From Arachis hypogaea (Eukaryota; Streptophyta; Magnoliopsida; Fabales; Fabaceae), in assembly GCF_003086295.3 (NCBI RefSeq), contig NC_092046.1, positions 100,729,363 to 100,793,362 on the forward strand: DNA of 64,000 nt. The letters run 5' to 3'. The position numbers were made by a program, and so were the translations under genes. This document shows positions 32,866-45,285 of this stretch, piece after piece. A model generated the notes under the pieces. The model made no database searches. It saw only the letters and a list, made by a program, of their open reading frames with translations, and was not told the origin of the DNA. The stretch's first letter is position 1, and every line of letters starts with the position of its first letter.

Positions 32866-34387
32866 TGACAAACCCCAACTTGAGGGTTTATCTTGTGCTG
32901 ATTTCAGGGGTTTTATCAATGATTCCACACACTTTCTATATGAAAATACAAGATTTTGCATTCCTTTCCTAGTTTCGCCTCATGAATGAAAACATGCTTA
33001 TTTCGCACTAAAATAGATACATTTCCAATCTTCTCTTGATGCCATTCGATGCCGTGACTTGTGTGTTAAGTGGTTTCAGGATATAGAGTAGGAATGGACC
33101 GAAAGAGAGAAGGAAGACAGGTACAAAGGAAGGAAGCATGAGGATTAAGCTTTGGAGATTTCCACACGGGCGTGTGCGCGCACCTTGCGCGCCCGCGCGG
33201 ATAGGGCAACGTGGAGCCGAAGCCAAGAGCCGGCTTGAGAAGCGGCTAAGCCAGGATCTTCATGGGCGCACACGCGTACATCACGCCTCCGCGCACATTA
33301 CAAGACGTCTCAACGGCGCGTGCGCGTGCGCGCCGATTTGCGAATATGATTTTTTAAGAAGTCACGTGACTTAGGCGTGGAGGCAGTTAAGGATTCCACT
33401 CTTGAAGAAACACCTTGGCGGGAAAAGCTTAAGAAGACCAAAGGAACAAGGGTTAAGGACATTTTTAGTTCATTTTCTAGATCTAGATTTTTTTTGGGGG
33501 AGAAAGGAAAGTTAGTTACACTTTTGGGAGGAAGAAGAGGGAGATTCCAAGCTTCACTAGGGTTCATCCTCTTCTAATTTCTGAATTTTCAATGACTTTT
33601 TGGGTGAGATCCATTACAATTCTCACTCCACTTTGTTCATGTCATAGATTTTCTTCTCCAATTTCAAGTAGTAGATACAATTGATCAATTCTCATAGATC
33701 TAGAATTCAACTTTGTAATTTTGGATTTCATCTCTATTTTAGATTTTCATTGCTACTCTTTGAGACTTGTTGTTAGATCTTTGTGTTGCAATACTTTCAA
33801 TTCAACTTTTCTTCTCATTTTACTATGACTTTCCTTCTTGCTCACCACATGTTTGATAAAATGACAACACTAGTTATGGAGTAGATTGTTCACACTTGGC
33901 ATAGGGTTTGGTCCTTGGAAGAAGTTGAATAGTTGTATCAATAGTTGATTTGGAATTAGGGATTGCTAATTGGCTTGGTGCACTAAAGCTAGATTCCCAT
34001 AAGGTGAAGCTAGGACTTGTGACTCAAGTTGATTGCTTTCATTTGACTTCCCTCTATACCTAGGGGATAACTAAATGAAGTAAGGCCTAATTGTTGTCAA
34101 TATTGAATGGACTATAAGGATAGAAATTCTAATGCCAACCCTAAGCCAAGTCTTTTGATAATTGATTGTTTGTTTCTCATTACTTGCTAAAACCTTCAAA
34201 GAATTCCAACAAGGCTTACTAAATCAATAAGATGCACACTTTGGCAATTCCAAGGGAGAACGACTCGGGGGACTAGTACTCTCGGATATAGATTGTAGAT
34301 TTGTTTGATGAATGATTTTGCGTTGGTTTAGACTATACTACGATTGATCATTTGATAATTTCTATACCGGCAAAAATTCAATTGTCA
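32866..34387 (+). repeat. 3' LTR of element E
   Basis: 1522 bp, 53 bp longer than the 5' LTR because of a 49-bp segment near 34288-34340, one extra GTGCGC in the CG array and a 2-bp deletion. Otherwise nearly identical. Confidence 0.95.
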
Positions 34388-34392
34388 GTAAG
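34388..34392. repeat. Target-site duplication GTAAG (right copy, element E)
   Basis: Matches 21322-21326; D pol resumes here. Confidence 0.95.
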
Positions 34393-36880
34393 CCCAGTAC
34401 AAGTGGTGCCAAAGAAGTCTGGAGTCACTGCAGTGAAGAATGAGCATGGAGAGCTCCTAACAACCAGAGTTCAGAACGCCTGGAGGGTCTGCATTGACTA
34501 CAAACGCCTTAACCAAGCAACCTGTAAGGATCACTATCCTCTTCCATTCATTGATCAAATGATGGATCGCCTATCAGTTAAATCGCATTATTGCTTTTTA
34601 GATGGTTACACAGGTTATTTCCAGATTCATATAGCTCCTGAGGATCAGAAAAAGACCACTTTTACATGTCCTTTTGGGACTTATGCTTACAAGAGAATGC
34701 CCTTTGGCTTGTGCAATGCACCAGCTACTTTCCAGAGGTGCATGATGAGTCTTTTCTCTGATCTTATTGAGGACGGTATGGAGGTTTTTATGGATGATTT
34801 TAGTGTTTATGGCGATTCCTTTAGCCTTTGCTTAGATGGATTATCTAGAGTGTTAGATAGATGTGTCAGTACAAACCTGGTATTAAATTTTGAAAAATGT
34901 CACTTTATGGTTAAACAAGGGATTGTACTAGGATATGTTGTGTCTAACACTGGCATTTCTGTAGATCCAGCAAAGGTGGATGTTATTTTTGGTTTACCTT
35001 ACCCCTCTTCTGTGAGGGAGGTCCGTTCTTTCCTTGGCCATGCAGGTTTTTACAGGAGGTTCATTAAGGACTTCAGTAAGGTAGCACTTCCCTTATCCAG
35101 GCTACTACAGAAAGATATTGAGTTCGAGTTCAGTGAAAATTGCAAACAAGCGTTTGATAAGCTGAAGACCGCACTGACTCAAGCTCCAATTGTAAGAGGA
35201 CCAGACTGGAGCCAACCATTTGAAATAATGTGCGATGCTTCCAACCATACAGTAGGAGCAGCATTGGCTCAGCGTGAAGGTAAGGATCCTTTTGTTATTG
35301 CTTACGCGTCTAAAACTTTAGATGCCGCTCAGTCGAATTACACTACTACTGAGAAAGAGCTTCTTGCTATTGTTTTTGCTCTGGATAAATTCCGAGCCTA
35401 TTTACTTGGTACGAAAGTAGTAGTGTATTCAGACCACACAGCTCTAAAGTATTTATTAACTAAAAAGGAGTCCAAACCAAGGCTTATACGTTGGATACTG
35501 CTATTACAAGAATTTGATTTAGAAATTAAGGATAGGAGTGGTAACCAGAATTTAGTGGTAGACCACTTGAGTCGCCTTGAACATATTACAGATGACTCCA
35601 CTCCTATAGCTGATAATTTCCCATTTGATAACCTGCAAGCAGTATCTGAGATAGTCCCTTGGTATGCACCTGTAGCTAATTATCTAGTTAGCCGCACCTT
35701 TCCTCCAAACTTTTCTAAGCATCAAAGAGACAAGCTGAAAAGCGAGTCTAAATATTATATATGGGATGACCCATATTTATGGAGATGTGGCACTGAACAG
35801 ATAATTAGACGGTGTGTGCCTCAATCAGAATTTCAGTCCATCTTAGAGGCCTATCACTCGTCTGAGAGTGGAGGACATTTTGGCCCTCAAAGAACTGCTA
35901 GAAAAATCTTAGACTGTGGATTCTGGTGGCCTACTCTTTTTAAGGACGCTGCTGAATTTTGTAGATCTTGTTTTCCATGCCAGAAATTTGGTAATATATC
36001 CAGGAAGGATGAGATGCCTCAACAGATTATGCTTTTCTGTGAAATTTTTTATGTTTGAGGCATTGACTTCATGGGTCCATTTCCAAATTCTAATGGTTAT
36101 TTCTATATATTGTTAGCTGTGGATTACGTTTCCAAATGGGTGGAAGCAATTCCTACCCGCAATGATGATGCTAACACTGTTGTTTCCTTTGTGAGAAACC
36201 ATATTATTTGTCGCTTTGGATCACCACGAGCAATCGTGAGCGATCAAGGCACCCATTTTTGTAACAGGAGACTAATAGGACTAATGAAGAAGCATGGGAT
36301 AATTCATAAAGTTGCAACAGCCTACCATCCTCAGACTAATGGGCAAGCCGAGGTGTCAAATAGAGAGATAAAGCGTATCTTGCAGAAGATAGTCAAACCT
36401 CATAGAAGAGACTGGAGCACCAGGCTACAAGATGCACTTTGGGCATACAGAACAACATACAAAACACCCAATGGGATGAGTCGTTTCCGCTTAGTTTATG
36501 GAAAAGCTTGTCATCTCCCTGTTGAAATAGATCATAAAGCCTTTTCGGTAGTAAAGGAATGCAACATGGGAATTGAGAGAGCCGGAGCTTAAAGGAAGTT
36601 GCAACTGCATGAACTGGAAAGCCTTCGCCTAGAAGCTTATGAGAACTCAAGACTATACAAGGAGAAGATGAAGGCTGTACATGATCAGCACATCAAGAGG
36701 AAAGAGTTCCAACCTGGGGACTTAGTCCTAATTTATAAATCTCGACTAAGGCTCATGCCAGGCAAGTTGAGATCAAGATGGGAAGGCCCATACAGAGTAG
36801 AGAAGGCCGAACCGTACGGAGTCCATCACCTAAGCCATCCTTCAAACTCTGAACCTATCAAAGTTAATGACATTGTTTAA
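34393..36880 (+). pseudogene. Element D pol continued: RT, RNase H, integrase
   Basis: Resumes the frame cut at 21321 with the RT fingers ([19 protein letters not shown]), palm ([37 protein letters not shown] near 34790) and RNase H ([46 protein letters not shown]). Integrase follows: [26 protein letters not shown] with one zinc Cys pattern kept, [38 protein letters not shown]. In-frame stops lie at 36056-36058 (before DFMGPF) and 36590-36592; a frameshift near 36873 ruins the last codons (KVNDIV then stop instead of the KVNGHRLK seen in E). Upstream residues translated from 34352 belong to the LTR of E and are not part of the protein. Confidence 0.9.
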
Positions 36881-36973
36881 AGCTGTACCATGGCGAGAAG
36901 CTGAAGAAAAATAAGGAGCTCGAGATTTTTCTCTTGGAAGATCCCCACATAGCCGAAGACTGAGCTAGTGGAG

Positions 36974-37024
36974 CGTCCAACTTACGGACGTTAAAGCAAA
37001 CTGCTAGGTGGGAGACAACCCACC
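36974..37024 (+). ncRNA. Two-hairpin post-pol RNA element (copy in D)
   Basis: Hairpin 1 CGTCC-AACTTAC-GGACG (36974-36990, 5-bp stem); hairpin 2 GGTGGG-AGACAA-CCCACC (37007-37024), followed by ATGG. Confidence 0.8.
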
Positions 37025-37129
37025 ATGGAATGATCGTTCTTTTCCTTATTTTTAATTTTCTTATTCAATAACTCTTCTCTTCATTAGTACATTTTGTGCA
37101 TCTGCATTGACATACTTTTATTTTCAAAA

Positions 37130-37690
37130 AAAAAATCACGCGACGCGACCGCCTCATTGACGCGTCCGCGTCGCAAGGAGCTGGGAGACAATAAAAATAT
37201 GAACAGAGAGTTACGCAGGAGCAGGGCTGGAGGCGTGCCAATGGCACAAATCACCCCACGCGACCGCGTCGCCGACGCGACCGCGTCATATGGGAATAAT
37301 GGCCTCCCACGCGACTGCGTGCCCCACGCAGCCGCGTGACCAAGATTTTGACGTCAAAGTAGTGCACACCCGAAAGTTGTGCTAGAGTGGTGCTGGACTG
37401 GCGCTGGACGCACAGTCCCTCTCACGCGATCGCGTGCCCCACGCGACCGCGTCATATCCTTCTGAAAGCCCACTCACGCGATCGCATGCCCCATGCGATC
37501 GCGTCACCCAAAATTTGGCACTAATATGATTTTGAACAGAGAGTTGTGCGAGTGCGAGGCTACCCTCGCGCCATTAGCCCAAAACGGGTCACGCGACCGC
37601 GTGACCGACGCTACCACGTCATTGAGTTTAAGCGCAAGTCACGCGACCGCATGCCCCACGCGACCGCGTCGCTTGCGCCGCACAGCCTCC
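37130..37690 (+). repeat. CG-rich palindromic array of D
   Basis: Many copies of ACGCGACCGCGTC and its complement-like partners (CACGCGATCGCGTG), with ACAGAGAGTT cassettes at 37203 and 37536. It sits between the two-hairpin element and ORF3, as in E but with a different core word. Confidence 0.85.
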
Positions 37691-38150
37691 CTAATTTTGC
37701 CAATTATCATATCTTTTTCTCCCCAAATCCTATTTTCTCTTTTCCCTACTTATTTCTTCTCCCTCCCTCCCTCCCTTCTTCCTTCTTTCTCACCTTTTCC
37801 TCTCTCTCACCCCTATTAACAAGGTTTTTCTTTCTCCTTTCCTCCTTACTTTTCTATTATTCTTCTTATTTTTATATGCCATCTTCTTTTCTTTTCTTTT
37901 TACCTTCATTATTCATATTTTCTTTTTCTTTCTTTCTTCTTTTTACTTGGTGTTATCAATTTATGTGAGTCATTATTTATTATTATATGCTTGTGGATTG
38001 TTGTAAATTTGTTTGACACTTATATATTGCTTTTTAAGGGATTACTTGCATGTCCAAATTCTTATTTTCAAGAACCTCTTCTACATGCATGCTATGTGTT
38101 TGTGAAAAAGCCCATATGGAATTATGAACTTCTCTACATTTTTCTACTCT
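37691..38150 (+). other. Pyrimidine-rich spacer of D
   Basis: Long C/T-rich tract (about 37715-37955) without a gene; it lies upstream of ORF3 of D, interrupted by F. The whole 37509-38155 block is repeated at 47958-48608. Confidence 0.75.
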
Positions 38151-38155
38151 AATAT
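38151..38155. repeat. Target-site duplication AATAT (left copy, element F)
   Basis: AATAT before the LTR start TGGTGCAC at 38156; matched at 50023-50027. A third AATAT at 48604-48608 belongs to the duplicated flank. Confidence 0.9.
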
Positions 38156-39695
38156 TGGTGCACAAATTGTGAATCACATTTTTCACAACTCGTACCACTA
38201 ACCAGCAAGTGCACTGGGTCGTCCAAGTAATACCTTACGTGAGTAAGGGTCGATCCCACGGAGATTATTGGTTTGAAGCAATCTATGGTTATCTTGTAAA
38301 TCTTAGTCAGGAAATCAATTATCATTATCAGTATGAATTTCGAAGAATAACAGAGCATGGATTAAATACTTGTTCTATAGTAATGGAGAATATGTTGGAG
38401 TTTTGGAGATGCTTTGTCTTCTGAATCTCTGCTTTCTCCCTGTCTTCTTCTTCACGCACGCAAGGTTTCACCTATGGTAAGCTGTGTATTGGTGGATCAC
38501 CGTTGCGAATGGCTACCATCCGTCCTCTCAGTGAAAAGGGTCCAGGTGCGCTGTCACCGCACGGCTAATCATCTGTCGGTTCTCACTCCTGCTGGAATAG
38601 GATCCATTGATCCTTTTGCGTCTGTCACTACGCCCAACCTTTGTGAGTTTGAAGCTCGTCATAGTTATTCAATCCCTGAATCCTACTCGGAATGCCACAG
38701 ACAAGGTTTAGACTTTTCGGGTTCTCAAGAATGCTGCCAATGGATTCTAGCTTATACCACGAAAATTCTGATTAAGGAATCCAAGAGATATTCATTCAAT
38801 CGAAGGTAGAACAGAAGTGGTTGTTAGGCACGTGTTCATAGATTGAGAATGGTAATGAGTGTCACGGATCATCACATTCATCATATTGAAGTGCGATTGA
38901 ACATCTTAGATAGAAACAAGCGTATTTGAATAGAAAACAGAAATAATTGCATTAATCCATCAGGACACAGCAGAGCTCCTCACCCCCAACAATGGAGTTT
39001 AGAGACTCATGCCGTGAAAGAGTACAAAGTTCAAATCTAAAATGTCATAAGATGCGAAAATAGACCTCTAAAAGTTGTTTAAATACTAAAGTAGTAACCT
39101 AGGTTTACAGAAAATGAATAAACTATGATAGATAGTGCAGAAATCCATTTCTGGGGCACACTTGGTGTGTGCTGGGGCTGAGAATTAAGCTTTTCACGTG
39201 CCTAGGATGTTTCTGGAGTTGAACGCCAGGTTGTAACCTGTTTCTGGCATTCAACTCCCATTTGTAACCTGTTTCTGGAGTTTGACGCCAGACTGCAACA
39301 TGGAACTGGCGTTGAATGCCAGTTTACATCATCTATCCTTGAGCAAAGTATGAACTATTATATATTGTTGGAAAGCCCTGGATGTCTACTTTCCAACGCA
39401 ATTAAGAGCGCGCCATTTGGAGTTCTGTAGCTCCAGAAAATCCACTTTGAGTGCAGGGAGGTCATAATCCAACAGCATCAGCAGTCCTTTTTCAGCCTGA
39501 ATCAGATTTTTGCTCAGCTCCCTCAATTTCAGCCAGAAAATATCTGAAATTACAGAAAAACACACAAACTCATAGTAAAGTCCAGAATTGTGATTTTTAT
39601 TTAAAAACTAATAGAAATATAATAAAAACTAACTAAATTACACTGAAAACATACTAAAAACAATGCCAAAAAGCGTATAAATTATCCGCTCATCA
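38156..39695 (-). repeat. 3' LTR of element F
   Basis: 1540 bp; sense start TGATGAGCGGATAATTTATA at 39695, end GTGCACCA at 38156. Palindrome-derived block at about 39200-39330 is decayed compared with other LTRs. Confidence 0.9.
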
Positions 39696-39733
39696 CAACA
39701 CCAAACTTAAATTGTTGCTTGTCCCCAAGCAAC
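39696..39733 (-). promoter_or_regulatory. 3' LTR-proximal hairpin and PPT-equivalent of F
   Basis: Minus strand: GTTGCTTG-GGGA-CAAGCAAC (39733-39714, GNRA-type loop), then AATTTAAGTTTGGTGTTG and the LTR. Confidence 0.78.
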
Positions 39734-40800
39734 TAAAAACAAAGTAGGATAAAAAGAAGAGAATATACAATGAATTCCAAAAACATCTATGAAGATTAGT
39801 CTTAATTAGATGAGCGGGGCTATTAGCTTTTTGCCTCTTGAATAGTTTTGGCATCTCACTTTATCCATTGAGGTAAAGAATGATTGGCATCTATAGGAAC
39901 TCAGAATTCAGATAGTGTTATTGATTCTCCTAGTTTAGTATGTTGATTCTTGAACACAGCTACTTTATGAGTCTTGGCCGTGGCCCTAAGCACTTTATTT
40001 TCCAGTATTACCACCGGATACATAAATGCCACAGACACATAACTGGGTGAACCTTTTCAGATTGTGACTTAGCTTTGCTAAAGTCCCAAATTAGAGGTGT
40101 CCAGAATTCTTAAGCACACTCTTTTTTTTTGCTTTGGACCTTGACTTTAACCGCTCAGTCTCAAGTTTTCACTTGACACCTTCACGCCATAAGCACATGG
40201 TTAGGGACAGCTTGGTTTAGCCGCTTAGGCCAGGATTTTATTCCTTTAGGCCCTCCTATCCACTGATGCTCAAAGCCTTCGATCCCTTTTTTATTACCCT
40301 TGCCTTTTGGTTTTAAGGGCTACTGGCTTTTTCTGCTTGCTTCTTCTTCTTTTTTCTTTCTATTTTTTTTGCCATTTTTTTTCGCAAGCTATCTGTATTC
40401 ACTGCTTTTTCTTGCTTCAAGAATCATTTTTATGATTTTTCAGATTATCAAATAACATGTCTCCTGTTCATCATTCTTTCAAGAGCCAACATATTTAACA
40501 TTCATAAACAGCAACTTCAAAAGACATATGCACTGTTCAAGCATTCATTCAAAAAACAAAAAAGTGTTGCCACCACATCAAAATAATTAAACTATTTTAA
40601 AATTCGAAAACTCATGTACTTCTTTTTCTTTTTCAGAAAACATTTTTCATTTAAGAAAGCTGATGGATTCATAGGACATTCATATCTTTAAGACATAGAC
40701 ACTTAGATACTAGTAATCATATAGTAAAGACACAAATATAAATAAAACATAAAGCATAATAAACGAAAAATAGGAAAATAAGAACAAGGAGATTAAGGAA
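39734..40800 (-). other. 3' untranslated stretch of F
   Basis: Homologous to A 5459-6459 and H 53785-54570; it includes a T/A-rich tract near 40340-40400. No gene seen. Confidence 0.65.
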
Positions 40801-40990
40801 CGGGTCCACCTTAGTGAGGGTGGCGTCTTCCTCTTCTTGAAAAACCAATGGTGCTCTTGAGCTCCTCTATGTCCCTTCCTTGTCTTTGTTGCTCCTAATA
40901 GTTTTGTGGAGGGAAATGCATCCCTTGAGGCATTAGTGGTTATGGAAAAACAAAGAATGCTTTTTCCACACCAAACTTAGAAGGTTTGCT
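40801..40990 (-). pseudogene. ORF3 remnant of element F
   Basis: Only the C-terminal codons (matching RQGRDIEELKSTI... of H, then QGMHFPPQN) survive. About 850 bp present in H between the 'gcatcccctgaggcat' block and the start region are missing, so the sequence passes directly to the upstream motif ACACCAAACTTA near 40972. It cannot encode a functional ORF3 product. Confidence 0.7.
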
Positions 40991-41189
40991 CGGGGAGAGA
41001 ATGTAGTAGAAGAAGAAGAAAATGGAGGAGATGGGGAAGAAGATGTATTCGGCCAAGTGGAAGAAGAGAGGGTTGTGTTGTGTGAAAATGAAGAAGGAAA
41101 GGTAGGGATCCTGTGGGGTCCACAGATCAAGTGGGGTCAAGGACTTAACATCCCTGCTCCAATTAGGCATGTAAAACGCCCTTGCTGTG

Positions 41190-41285
41190 CAATCATGGCG
41201 TTTAACGCCAGACTGCTGCCTGTTTCTGGCGTTAAACGCCAAACAGATGCTTGTTTCTGGCGTTTAAACGCCAGAATACTCCTCC
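41190..41285. repeat. GGCGTT palindrome array between pol and ORF3 of F
   Basis: About three TGGCGTTTAACGCCA palindromes followed by a CTCTAGGGTGTG block; shorter than in A and H. Confidence 0.8.
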
Positions 41286-41421
41286 TCTAGGGTGTGCTAT
41301 TCTTGTTGCTATTTTTCATTTTATTTTTGATTTTTCAGTAGTTTTTGTGACTTCACATGATCATCAACCTTAAGAAGACATAAAATAGCAATAGAAAATA
41401 AATAGATATAATTAAATAACA

Positions 41422-41467
41422 TTGGGTTGCCTCCCAACAAGCGCTTCTTTATTGTCTTTAGCTAGAC
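41422..41467 (-). ncRNA. Two-hairpin post-pol RNA element (copy in F)
   Basis: Minus strand: hairpin 1 GTCT-AGCTAA-AGAC (41467-41454); hairpin 2 TTGGG-AGGCAA-CCCAA (41437-41422). It starts 12 nt after the pol stop (41480-41482). Confidence 0.77.
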
Positions 41468-41479
41468 CTTGCTGAGCTT

Positions 41480-44400
41480 TTAATCTAGCCTCAGCCTTGA
41501 GCACTCTTGCTCAACATTGCCTTCAAGATAGTGCTTGATTCTCTATCCATTAACAATGAACTTCTTATTAGAATCAATGTCTTGAAGCTCCACAAAGCCA
41601 TATGGTGATACACTTGTAATCACATATGGTCTCCTCCACCGGGATTTCAGTTTCCCAGGGAATAGCCTGAGCCTAGAGTTAAACAACAGAACCTTTTGTC
41701 CTGGTTCGAAGATTCTTGATGACATCTTTCTGTCATGCCACCTTTTTGATTTCTCCTTATAAAGCTTGGCATTTTCGAAAGCAGTGAGTCTAAATTCCTC
41801 TAGCTCATTTAGCTGGAGTAATCTTTTTTCTTCGGCTAATTTGGCATCAAAGTTCAGGAATCTGGTTGCCCAGTAGGCCTTATGTTCCAGTTCCACGGGC
41901 AGATGACAGGTCTTACCATACACAAGCTGGTATGGAGAGGTCCCTATAGGAGTCTTGAATGCGGTTCTGTAAGCCCACAGAGCATCATCCAAGTTTCTTG
42001 CCCAATCCTTTCTACGGGCACTTACAGTCCGTTCCAGGATTCTCTTTAGTTCTCTATTAGAGACTTCAGCTTGCCCATTTGTCTGTGGGTGATATGGAGT
42101 GGCCACCTTGTGGCTAATCCCATACCGGACCATGGCAAAGTAAAGCTATTTGTTGCAGAAGTGAGTGCCCCCGTCACTAATTAGTACTCTAGGAACACCA
42201 AACCTGCTGAAGATATGTTTTTGGAGGAACTTCAGCACTGTCTTAGTATCATTAGTGGGTGTGGTAATTGCCTCTACCCATTTTGATACATAATTGACTG
42301 CCACCAGAATATAAGTGTTTGAGTATGATGGTGGGAAAGGTCCCATAAAGTCAATTCCCCATACATCAAACAACTCAATCTCCAAGATCCCTTGTTGAGG
42401 CATGGCGTAACCATGAGGCAGATTACCAGCTCTTTGGCAGCTGTCACAGTTATGTACAAACTCTCGGGAATCTCTATATAGGATAGGCCAGTAGAAGCCA
42501 CATTGGAGGACCTTGGTGGCTGTTTTCGCTCACCTCCGAAATGGCCTCCATATTGTGATCCATGGCAATGCCATAAGATCTTCTGTGCTTCTTCTCTAGG
42601 CACACACCTACGGATTATTCCGTCTGCATATCTCTTAAAGAGATAGGGTTCATCCCACAAGTAGTACTTTGCATCAGTAATTAATTTTTTCTTTTGTTGC
42701 CTGCTGTACTCCTTGGGTATGAACCTTGCAGCTTTATAGTTTGCAATGTCTGCAAACCATGGTGTTTCCTGAATGGCGAATAAATGCTCATCTGGAAAGG
42801 TTTCAGAGATCTCAAAAGAGGGGGGGACGCCCCTTCTATTGGCTCTATCCGGGACAGATGATCAGCCACTTGGTTCTTTGTCCCTTTTCTGTCTCTTATT
42901 TCTATATCAAACTCTTACAAAAGCAACACCCATCTTATAAGCCTGGGTTTTGAATCCTGCTTTGTGAGTAGATATTTAAGAGCAGTATGGTCAGTATACA
43001 CAATCACTTTTGATCCTACCAAGTATGATCTAAACTTGTCAATGGCATAAACCACTGCAAGTAATTATTTTTCTGTTGTGTAATTTTTCTGGGCATCATT
43101 TAAAACACGGCTAGCATAATAAATGACATGCAGAATCTTGTCATGCCTCTGCCCCAGTACTGCACCAATGGTGTGGTCACTGGCATCACACATTAGTTCA
43201 AATGGTAATGTCCAGTCTGGTGCAGAAATAACTAGTGCTGTGACCAGCTTAGCTATAAGAGCCTCAAATGCTTGCAGACACTCTGTGTCAAACACAAATA
43301 GCGTGTCAGCAGCTAGCAGATTGCTCAGGGGTTTTGCAATTTTTGAAAAATCCTTTATAAACCTCCTGTAGAATCCTGCATTCTCCAGAAAGCTTCTGAT
43401 TGCCTTAACATTAGCAAGTGGTGGTAGTTTTTCAATTACCTCCACTTTAGCTTGATCCACCTCTATTCCCTTGATTGAAATTTTATGCCCAAGGACAATT
43501 CCTTTAGTTACCATAAAGTGACATTTTTCCCAGTTTAAAACTAGGTTGGTCTCTTGGCATCTTTTCAGAACAAGTGCTAAATGGTTAAGGTAAGAGCTGA
43601 ATGAGTCTCCAAATACTGAAAAGTCATCCATGAAAACTTCCAGAAATTTCTCTACCATATTAGAGAAGATAGAGAGCATGCACCTCTGAAAGGTTGCAGG
43701 TGCATTACACAGACCAAAAGGTATCCTTCTATAAGCAAACACTCCAGAAGGACATGTAAATGCTGTTTTCTCTTGGTCTTGAGGATCTACTGCAATTTGG
43801 TTAAAACCTAAATAGCCATCTAAAAAGCAGTAGTATTCATGACCTGCTAGTCTCTCTAGCATCTGGTCTATGAATGGTAAAGGAAAATGATCCTTTCTGG
43901 TGGCTGTATTGAGCCTTCTGTAGTCAATACACATGCGCCACCCTGTAACTATTCTTGTAGGAACCAGTTCATTCTTTTCATTGTGAACCACTGTCATACC
44001 TCCCTTTTTGGGGACAACTTGAACAGGGCTCACCCAGGGGCTATCAAAAATAGGATAAATAATCCCAGCCTCTAGTAACTTGGTGACCTCCTTCTGCACC
44101 ACTTCCTTCATGGCTGGATTTAGCCGCCTCTGTGGTTGAATCACTGGCTTAGCATCATCTTCCAATAGGATTTTGTGCATGCATCTAGCTGGGCTTATGC
44201 CCTTAAGGTCATTTATGGACCACCCAAGAGCTGTCTTGTGTGTCCTTAGCACTTGAATTAGTGCTTCCTCTTCCAGTGGATTTAAAGCAGAGCTTATGAT
44301 CACTGGAAAATTGTCACCTTCTCCCAGAAATGCATATTTCAGGGATGGTGGTAATGGCTTGAGCTTAGGTTTAGGAGGTATTTCCTCTTCCTGAGGAAGT

Positions 44401-45285
44401 TTCAGAAGTTCTTTCAACTCTTCTGAATCCTCCAAATTAGGCTGAACATCTTTAAAGATGTCTTCCAGCTCTGATTCGAGGCTCTCAGCCATGTTGATCT
44501 CCTCTACCAAAGAGTCAATAAGATCAACTTTCATGCAGTCTTTGGGTGTGTCTGGATGCTGCATGGCTTTGACAGCATTTAACTTAAACTCATCCTTATT
44601 GACCCTCAGGGTTACTTCCCCTTTTTGGACATCAATGAGAGTTCGTCCAGTTGCTAGGAAAGGTCTTCCTAGAATGAGAGTAGCACTCTTGTGCTCTTCC
44701 ATTTCCAGCACCACAAAGTCAGTGGGAAAGGCGAATGGCCCAACCCTGACAATCATGTCTTCAATCACGCCTGATGGGTATTTAATGGAGCCATCAGCAA
44801 GTTGGAGACATATCCGGGTTGGTTTGACTTCTTCAGTTAAACTAAACTTTCTGATAGTGGATGCAGGTATTAGATTGATGCTTGCTCCAAGATCACATAA
44901 AGCTGTCTTGGTGCAATTACCCTCTAGTGTGCATGGTATCAGAAAGCTCCCGAGATCCTTAAGCTTTTCTGGGAAGCTTTTCAGAATGACTGCACTACAT
45001 TCTTCAGTGAGGAGAACTCTTTCAGTTTCTCTCCAATCCTTCTTATGACTCAAGATCTCTTTCATGAACTTGGCATAAGAAGGTATTTGCTCAAGTTCCT
45101 CTGCAAACGAAATCTTTATTTCAAGAGTCTGAAGATAGTCTGCAAAGCGAGCAAATTGCTTATCCTGCTCCTCTTTATGGAGTTTTTGAGGATAAGGCAT
45201 CTTGCCTTTGTATTCCTCAACCTTAGTTCCTGCAGGTTTACTTCCTACAGATGTGGTTGGAGAAGCCTTTTTAAAGGGGTTGTTA
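41480..45285 (-). pseudogene. pol of element F: protease, RT, RNase H, integrase (broken)
   Basis: Same domain order as A and closely similar. Protease CDLGASINLIPAS near 44900 and ILGRPFLATG; RT with intact FMDDF near 43625 and [15 protein letters not shown]; RNase H CDASDHTIGAVLG; integrase DFMGPF near 42340, [25 protein letters not shown]-terminus [14 protein letters not shown] and FIVNG. Damage: an indel near 43065 (TTEK region), a shift near 42521 in the integrase zinc region, a TAG near 42145, and others, so the domains occupy three frames. The RT active site is preserved here, unlike in A. Confidence 0.9.

Larger units (their letters stand above)
21327..34387 (+). mobile_element. Element E: near-complete, young Ty3/gypsy retrotransposon
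   Basis: 13,061 bp with terminal inverted repeat TGACAA...TTGTCA, near-identical LTRs, TSD GTAAG, PBS, one gag-pol frame (22946-28579), two-hairpin element, CG-rich array, ORF3 with splice-acceptor-like site, and PPT. The only obvious coding damage is three in-frame stop codons. Integrase has no chromodomain; with the tRNA-Asp PBS and ORF3 this indicates an Athila/Calypso-like element. Confidence 0.94.
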
